Of a stretch of DNA of 64,000 nucleotides, positions 59,699 through 64,000 are shown piece by piece. The position numbers were made by a program, and so were the translations under genes. A model generated the notes under the pieces. That model was not told the DNA's origin and did not search any database. It saw only the letters and a program-made list of their open reading frames with translations. This stretch comes from Solirubrobacterales bacterium (GTDB taxonomy: Bacteria > Actinomycetota > Thermoleophilia > Solirubrobacterales > 70-9). The stretch lies in contig JAGQUT010000001.1 in the NCBI GenBank assembly GCA_020438355.1, positions 186,001 through 250,000 of the forward strand, in the 5' to 3' direction. Positions within the stretch are counted from its first letter, which is position 1, and each line of letters starts with the position of its first letter.

Positions 59699-60439
59699 GT
59701 GAGTACGGTCGAGATGAGTGGGCGGGCTTACGAGTTCGGCCACATGGAGACCTTCATCTCCGGCGCGACGATCAGGATTCGCGAATTTCCGAACCTGAGT
59801 GCTGTGACCGACGCGTTCGGTGATTTCCGGATCCGGGTACCCGACGGGTCACTGGTAACCCCGTACATCGAGACCGGGGGAGGGACGGTCACCAGAAGGC
59901 CAAGGGACGGCGATCCGTTCGAGGAAGAGAGCCACTGGAACGAGATCGACCTCCAGACGTTCAGGACCGATGGCGAGGATCTCCGGAACGTGAACTTCCA
60001 GACTCCGCCCGACGCCGAGTTCGAGGCGCTCAAGGCTCTTCTCGAGGTCCCTTCAGGCGAGGATGGCCGTCCGCTCCAGTCCGTCATCGTGACGACATCC
60101 TCGGCCCGGAACGTTCGGGGAGTCGAGTACGAGACGTTCTGGGAGAGGACCCCTCACGGGGTTGCCGGCGCGACCGCCTCGGCAGATCCCGAACTACCGC
60201 AGCCGGTCTACTTCAACGAGTACGTGGTTCCGGACTTCACCCGGACCGAGACTTCGATTGACGGTGGCATCATCTGGCCGATCGTCCCGTCAGGGACCTA
60301 CCGGATTACCACGACCTCGGCCGATCACCGGTTCGCCTCCTTCACGGCTACCTGCGCGCCCGGACGGGTGGTGAACGCCAACCCGCCGTGGGGTGCCTTC
60401 GAGCTGTCTCCCGGTGAGAACGAGCCTGCCAGCTGCTGA
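59699..60439 (+). CDS. Uncharacterised protein, non-secreted member of a tandem pair
   Basis: 246 residues. The first 50 resemble a carboxypeptidase-regulatory-like (Ig-type) beta domain (FISGATIRIREFPNLSAVTDAFGDFRIRVPDG). Conserved with the next gene: HWNEIDLQTF, VTTSSARNVRG, VYFNEYVVPD, GGIIWPIVPSGTYRI and CAPGRVVNANPPWGAFEL. Unlike its neighbour it has no signal peptide and no C-terminal extension. GTG start with GGGAGG upstream. The HWNE and cysteine motifs hint at an enzyme or ligand-binding protein. Function unknown. Confidence 0.7.
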   Translation: MSTVEMSGRAYEFGHMETFISGATIRIREFPNLSAVTDAFGDFRIRVPDGSLVTPYIETGGGTVTRRPRDGDPFEEESHWNEIDLQTFRTDGEDLRNVNFQTPPDAEFEALKALLEVPSGEDGRPLQSVIVTTSSARNVRGVEYETFWERTPHGVAGATASADPELPQPVYFNEYVVPDFTRTETSIDGGIIWPIVPSGTYRITTTSADHRFASFTATCAPGRVVNANPPWGAFELSPGENEPASC

Positions 60440-60554
60440 TTAGCTGAGCGGGAAATTCTTTCCCGGTCACCGCACCCAAAAGAGGTCCAACCTGTTTGAA
60501 TGGCTGGAACAGACAATTCGAACCCCGATTCAGGGGCAGAGGGAGCAGGACGGA

Positions 60555-61706
60555 ATGACGAGGAGAGTGGCAGGAATACTGGCCGTGGCCAGTGCCGCAA
60601 TTTTGATGTTCGCTGGAGTCCAGGCAGCATCAGCCGCAAAGACCGTGACGATCAGCGGCAAGGCTTTCGTGTTCAACCACATGGACACATATATCTCCGG
60701 TGCCACCATCAAGGTGCGTGAGTTCCCGAATATCTCGACCACCACTGATGACCTTGGTGACTACGTCCTGACTGTGCCTGACGACGCCAACGTCACTCCG
60801 TACATCGAGTCCGGCGAAGGTCTGCTGACCAAGTACCAAAAGTCTGAAACCAATACCCCCAAGGGGACGGTCCAGACCCACTGGAACGAGATCGACCTGC
60901 AGACCTTTCACACCCGTGGCGAGAACATCGTGAACGCGAACTTCCAGTCTCCCCAGGACGCCGAGTACAACGGCCTGATGGCGCTGCTCTCGGTGCCAAA
61001 GAATCCGGAGACCGGTCGCCCCGAGCAGTGCGCGATCGTGACCACTTCCTCGGCCCGCAACGTTCGGGACACTGACTACTTCGGCTACTGGGTGAACACC
61101 CCCCACGGCGTGCCCGGAGCCACTTCGATCGAGTTTCCTGCAATTGACGGGCCGATCTACTTCAACGAGTACGTGATTCCTGACAAGACCAAGACCTCGA
61201 GCTCGGAGGACGGTGGAATCATCTGGCCGGTGGTGCCGACCGGGACCTACCGGATCGTCACCTCCGCGCCTGACGCACAGTTCGCCAGCTTCCTGGCCAC
61301 CTGCGCGCCCGGCCGCGTAATCAACGCCAACCCGCCTTGGGGCGCCTACGAGCTCGCTCCGGGCGAGGAGCCCCTGGGTGCCAGCAATGTGGCCGCCAAC
61401 CTGGTTTCCGCCAAGGTGACCCGCAAGGGCAAGACGAAGCGGACTGCTTCAGTCGTCCTCAACATCGGCGAAAGCATCGACGCGACTGTCAACCTGAAGG
61501 CCGGTGGAAAGGCCGTAGGCAAGGTCCTGACCCTGAAGCCGGGCAAGCGGACGGTGACGCTGAACGTCAGCCAGACCGTCAAGTCAAAGCAGGCCACCGT
61601 CGTGGTCAAGCTGAAGGATGCCTCGGGCGTTTCGTTCACCACCGTCAAGAAGGTGAACCTGCCGAAGGTGATCAAGAAGTCGAAGAAGCGGGCCGCTCGC
61701 AGGTAG
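60555..61706 (+). CDS. Uncharacterised secreted protein, paralogue with basic C-terminal domain
   Basis: 383 residues. Signal peptide ending VQAASA, then the same 240-residue core as the preceding gene (GATIKVREFPNIS; HWNEIDLQTF; VTTSSARNVRD; CAPGRVINANPPWGAYEL), then about 110 extra residues forming a beta domain (VSAKVTRKGKTKRTASVVLNI; KTVKSKQATVVVKLKD) and a very basic tail KKSKKRAARR. The tail may bind cell-wall polymers. Strong terminator follows. Confidence 0.75.
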   Translation: MTRRVAGILAVASAAILMFAGVQAASAAKTVTISGKAFVFNHMDTYISGATIKVREFPNISTTTDDLGDYVLTVPDDANVTPYIESGEGLLTKYQKSETNTPKGTVQTHWNEIDLQTFHTRGENIVNANFQSPQDAEYNGLMALLSVPKNPETGRPEQCAIVTTSSARNVRDTDYFGYWVNTPHGVPGATSIEFPAIDGPIYFNEYVIPDKTKTSSSEDGGIIWPVVPTGTYRIVTSAPDAQFASFLATCAPGRVINANPPWGAYELAPGEEPLGASNVAANLVSAKVTRKGKTKRTASVVLNIGESIDATVNLKAGGKAVGKVLTLKPGKRTVTLNVSQTVKSKQATVVVKLKDASGVSFTTVKKVNLPKVIKKSKKRAARR

Positions 61707-61728
61707 CCCCTTCACCAGCAAACCGAAC

Positions 61729-61764
61729 GCGGAAGCCTCCCCTGTGGAGGCTTTCGCGTTTCTT
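61729..61764 (+). terminator. Rho-independent terminator after the paralogue pair
   Basis: GCGGAAGCCTCC pairs with GGAGGCTTTCGC (one G-T), loop CCTGT, then GTTTCTT. It ends 4 nt before the stop of the convergent gene. Confidence 0.82.
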
Positions 61765-61767
61765 GGG

Positions 61768-62577
61768 CTAAGGCTCCGGCTCGACCGGTCCGAGAAGCTC
61801 TTCTGGTGAGGGCAGTGTCGTGAGTTCGGCCTGGGGCCTGGCCAGATCCCTCAGGTACTCGCGCCACATGTCCTCGACCTCCCTGATCGGCAAATCGAAG
61901 GCGACTTCGAGGTTGGCGACCGGACCGTCTCTCCTCAGTCGGCCTATCAGGAGTTCACAGGCTCCACCTCCCCGGTAGTCCTCGAGCAGGTCGAAGATCG
62001 TGCCGCCAAGAATGATCGCGTCCCGTCTCGACGGCGGAAAGCTGGGTCTTGAGCCTTCCCGGAGCCTCCGGATGACCGCGGCGCGGAAGAAGTCGACCTG
62101 GCGGGCAAAGTGCTGGGCGCCTCCCTCGACGAGCCAGGCCCAGTTGAGATACCTGAAAAAGCGCATCGGCGTCCAGGGCGGCGGGATGCGCTCGTTGTTG
62201 GCGGCCAGCACGATCTGCGTGTACAGGCGCTCCGCAGTCCCGCGCAGCGCCTCGTAGGAGGCCTCGCCTGCCGCCCGCTTCTCCATCGGCTTCTCACCCA
62301 GCACGTGGACCTCGGTGGCCATCGGCCAGCCGGCCAGGTAGCGACGGCCGGCCGGGGCTGCCGCAAATCGGACGAAGGGAAGAAAAGGGTGGGCTGCGGT
62401 CAGCCAGATGGGGGAGGGGTGAACGACGATCGAGACGCCGCTCGGCACGACCTCGAAACGGTCCTCGAGCTTGAGACTGAGATCCTCAAGCCGGTCGAGG
62501 AGATCCTCCGCATAGGCGCGGTCACCGTCTTCGTGGCGCGCCGTGAAGGTCAGCGATGTCGTCTCGATCCACGTCAC
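61768..62577 (-). CDS. Uncharacterised 269-residue protein, possible degenerate peptidase
   Basis: No firm family. The order SGVSIVVHPSPIWL, GEASYEALRGTAERLYTQIVLAANNERIPPPW and LNWAWLVEGGAQHFARQV resembles peptidase-MA proteins, in which an HExxH helix precedes a WLxEG motif. HExxH is not seen here, only the WLVEGGAQ part. GTG start with TAGGCT 6 nt upstream. No signal peptide. Confidence 0.65.
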   Translation of the reverse strand: MTWIETTSLTFTARHEDGDRAYAEDLLDRLEDLSLKLEDRFEVVPSGVSIVVHPSPIWLTAAHPFLPFVRFAAAPAGRRYLAGWPMATEVHVLGEKPMEKRAAGEASYEALRGTAERLYTQIVLAANNERIPPPWTPMRFFRYLNWAWLVEGGAQHFARQVDFFRAAVIRRLREGSRPSFPPSRRDAIILGGTIFDLLEDYRGGGACELLIGRLRRDGPVANLEVAFDLPIREVEDMWREYLRDLARPQAELTTLPSPEELLGPVEPEP

Positions 62578-62583
62578 CGCCGC

Positions 62584-62589
62584 AGCCTA
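62584..62589 (-). promoter_or_regulatory. -10 box for leaderless gene at 62577
   Basis: TAGGCT on the minus strand, exactly 6 nt before the GTG; no ribosome site. Confidence 0.5.
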
Positions 62590-62616
62590 TGCGACCCGTT
62601 CGCAGGAACCCGAAGC

Positions 62617-62851
62617 CCACTGGTCCGGTGAAACTGAGAATGCTTCATCAAGCTCCACTTTCAGTTTCACCGGGAGTGGATTCGGGCCTTCGGGTGGAGT
62701 TCCCGACCTGCGGGTTGCGGAGGGGAGGCTCCCCGGTATGGAGGAACGAAAAAGGCCCGCCGAAGCGGGCCCTTTGCCGACAGATCCCGCCCGACCATTT
62801 ACAAATCAAATGGGCGGGCGAGTTCCTGTTGCGATCCGGTGAAGACCGGAT
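62617..62851. other. Dense cluster of inverted repeats, possible structured RNA
   Basis: Stem 1: CCGGTGAAACTGA (62625-62637) with its perfect complement (62661-62673), extended outward by CCACT/AGTGG. Then GGGGAGGCTCCCC (62731-62743), the terminator at 62749-62771, CGCCCGACCATTT (62788-62800) with a complement having one mismatch (62808-62820), and ATCCGGT-GAAG-ACCGGAT (62834-62851). Apart from these the 283-bp gap has no gene. Confidence 0.5.
62749..62771 (-). terminator. Rho-independent terminator of the DUF1802 gene
   Basis: Read on the minus strand: GGCCCGC, TTCG tetraloop, GCGGGCC, then TTTTT. It lies 90 nt beyond the stop at 62861. Confidence 0.85.
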
Positions 62852-62860
62852 GGCGTGCAG

Positions 62861-63493
62861 CTAAACCAGCGCAGGTTCGCGTTCGCCGGTGCAGATCGAA
62901 CGGATCTCGTTGGTCGCGAACTCGAACTCCTCGTCCGACATGACCGGGGTGCCCTCGAAAGGCAGGTCGCGGTCGATCTCGACCCAGGAGCGGCAGCCGT
63001 GGTACTCCTCCCGGACCCGGACGGTTACCGGGCGGGGGATGCGGTGAACCCGCAGCAGCACGAGGTGCAACGGATGGCGCGGCTTCCAGCTCAGACGCTT
63101 GTGGGCGTAATCCGTGGTCCAGATGTAGAACGGGGACAGCGCATCCACGATCCGGGGATCCTCGATTGTGATGTCCTCGGCTACCTCGGCCCAGGCACGG
63201 ATCCGTACACGGTCGGGCTGAGGGATCCCGCCGTCCTGGAGAAGTGCACGGGCCGGCGGCTCCTCGTCGGGCCAGACGCCCTCTTCAAGGGCACGGTCGA
63301 GCTCGGGGTGGTGAGAGGCACGCACCAGGTCATTCTGCTGGTGGTCAAACGTGGGATATAGGAAGAAGCGGTCGTGCTCGAGCTCGAAGTGCTTGTTCTC
63401 CTCACGGATTCCTCCCTTTCGGAGGGTGAGAAGCTGTTCGCCTTCGGCGAGGGCTCGCACGGTCACTGCCCATTCCTTGAACGCAATTGGCAT
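62861..63493 (-). CDS. DUF1802 family protein
   Basis: 210 residues. The opening AFKEWAVTVRALAEGEQLLTLRKGGIREE is the DUF1802 signature, followed by ELEHDRFFLYPTFDHQQ and the C-terminal PRHPLHLVLLRVHRIPRP. Family function is unknown; the pattern recalls a nucleotide or metal-dependent enzyme without known substrate. The 178-nt region upstream (63494-63671) shows only a weak dyad ACAGGT...ACCTGT. Confidence 0.85.
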   Translation of the reverse strand: MPIAFKEWAVTVRALAEGEQLLTLRKGGIREENKHFELEHDRFFLYPTFDHQQNDLVRASHHPELDRALEEGVWPDEEPPARALLQDGGIPQPDRVRIRAWAEVAEDITIEDPRIVDALSPFYIWTTDYAHKRLSWKPRHPLHLVLLRVHRIPRPVTVRVREEYHGCRSWVEIDRDLPFEGTPVMSDEEFEFATNEIRSICTGEREPALV

Positions 63494-63671
63494 AGGTATT
63501 CAGTCAGGGGTTGAGGTTGCTACGGACAGGTACTACTGCAGACACCTGTACGGGGCGAGAGGAGGCATGACTGGCTGCCGCGGGCTCCGTAAGGGTCTGC
63601 GACATTACAGAGCGAACCGGCGAAAATCAAGTCATTGTGCCAAGAATCACGTAGTTGGCCGCAATGTGTAC

Positions 63672-64000
63672 TCAGATTTCACGAATCAGCCGGTAGATGC
63701 CGTCGGCTCCTCCGTCGATTCTCCAGCCCGGCGGAACGAAGATCGTTGCCTCTCCAAGGTCGATTGTCTGCGGGCCTTCAAGCGCGACTTCCGGGGCCGG
63801 TGCCGGTCTGAATCCCGGGCCCTCCCGCAGGTAGCGCCGACGGACCGTGACCAGCTCGATCGGCGCCGCCGAGTCCGAGTAGCCGTAGCGTTCCTCGTGG
63901 GCCGCTTCGAACAGTTCGCGCAACCTCGTGGCAGTGGGAGGCTTCGTAGCGGCCGACCCTTCGTTGACCGTCAGCTCGAAGGACTGGCCCTGGTAGCGGA
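63672..64000 (-). CDS. Hydantoinase/oxoprolinase (HyuA-like), C-terminal fragment
   Basis: The last 109 residues of a larger protein whose start lies beyond the window. RYQGQSFELTV, then LRELFEAAHEERYGYSDSAAPIELVTVRRR and FVPPGWRIDGGADGIYRL are the conserved end of the ATP-dependent hydantoinase/5-oxoprolinase A subunit. The reading frame is open to base 64000, so this is a window truncation, not a broken gene. Confidence 0.85.
   Translation of the reverse strand, partial: RYQGQSFELTVNEGSAATKPPTATRLRELFEAAHEERYGYSDSAAPIELVTVRRRYLREGPGFRPAPAPEVALEGPQTIDLGEATIFVPPGWRIDGGADGIYRLIREI

Overview
This 64 kb window is GC-rich chromosomal DNA. It very probably comes from an actinobacterium of the class Thermoleophilia (Solirubrobacterales-like). 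Evidence: two surface proteins open with a signal anchor followed by 10-residue repeats of the type common in that group (5124-5765, 47202-47789); there is a CysO/Mec+/CysM-type cysteine pathway, an Rrf2-controlled SUF system and WS/DGAT-like acyltransferases. Many genes use GTG, TTG and probably CTG starts, and many appear to be leaderless, with a TANNNT -10 box ending 6-8 nt before the start codon. I found no rRNA, tRNA, CRISPR array or insertion sequence.

Layout. 1-11300: a nitrate/nitrite MFS transporter, a Cys-rich HTH regulator, ferredoxin and hemerythrin genes, HAD and FxsA genes, a DUF59 protein, a WS/DGAT acyltransferase, ispH, a thioredoxin-fold protein without its CxxC, and a CADD-like diiron protein coupled to a membrane protein through an apparent CTG start. 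11359-19471: a molybdenum cofactor and molybdate supercluster (two-domain CbiX, mogA, moaE, moaA, facing moeA-moaC-mobA-DUF6457-moaD, then an HTH-Mop protein, modA and modB). 19499-28437: TetR and metallo-hydrolase with an operator inside the promoter spacer, a DrrAB-type exporter, DipZ, a two-component system, a heptad-repeat lipoprotein, an EamA transporter and an HXXEE protein. 28447-32027: a HAD phosphatase, sufD, sufB and a Rieske ferredoxin. 32597-33856: an AT-richer HNH endonuclease beside a macro-domain gene.

34006-44689 is the most interesting region. It is one operon with a classic LacI operator, a second copy of the operator core inside the first gene, a fructoselysine-kinase-like PfkB protein, a CUT2-type ABC importer, a PuuB-like FAD amine oxidase, an MtnK-like kinase, an inositol-monophosphatase-like enzyme, a PuuC-like aldehyde dehydrogenase, a LacI regulator and a FrlB-like SIS deglycase. 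I infer a route for importing and degrading glycated amines (Amadori products) that removes the sugar by kinase plus deglycase and then oxidises the released amine.

45237-50380 carries the rest of SUF (sufU, sufS, sufC, rrf2) with three uncharacterised genes. 50400-53757 holds a GNAT protein, a NarL/NarX-type pair and HtpX. 53888-57094 is a sulfur-carrier cysteine pathway (rhodanese-E1 fusion, CysO, Mec+, CysM). 57199-59667 is a polar amino-acid ABC importer. 59699-61706 is a tandem pair of uncharacterised paralogues, one secreted and one not. The window ends with two further uncharacterised genes, a cluster of hairpins, and the C-terminal end of a hydantoinase/oxoprolinase gene that runs off the edge.
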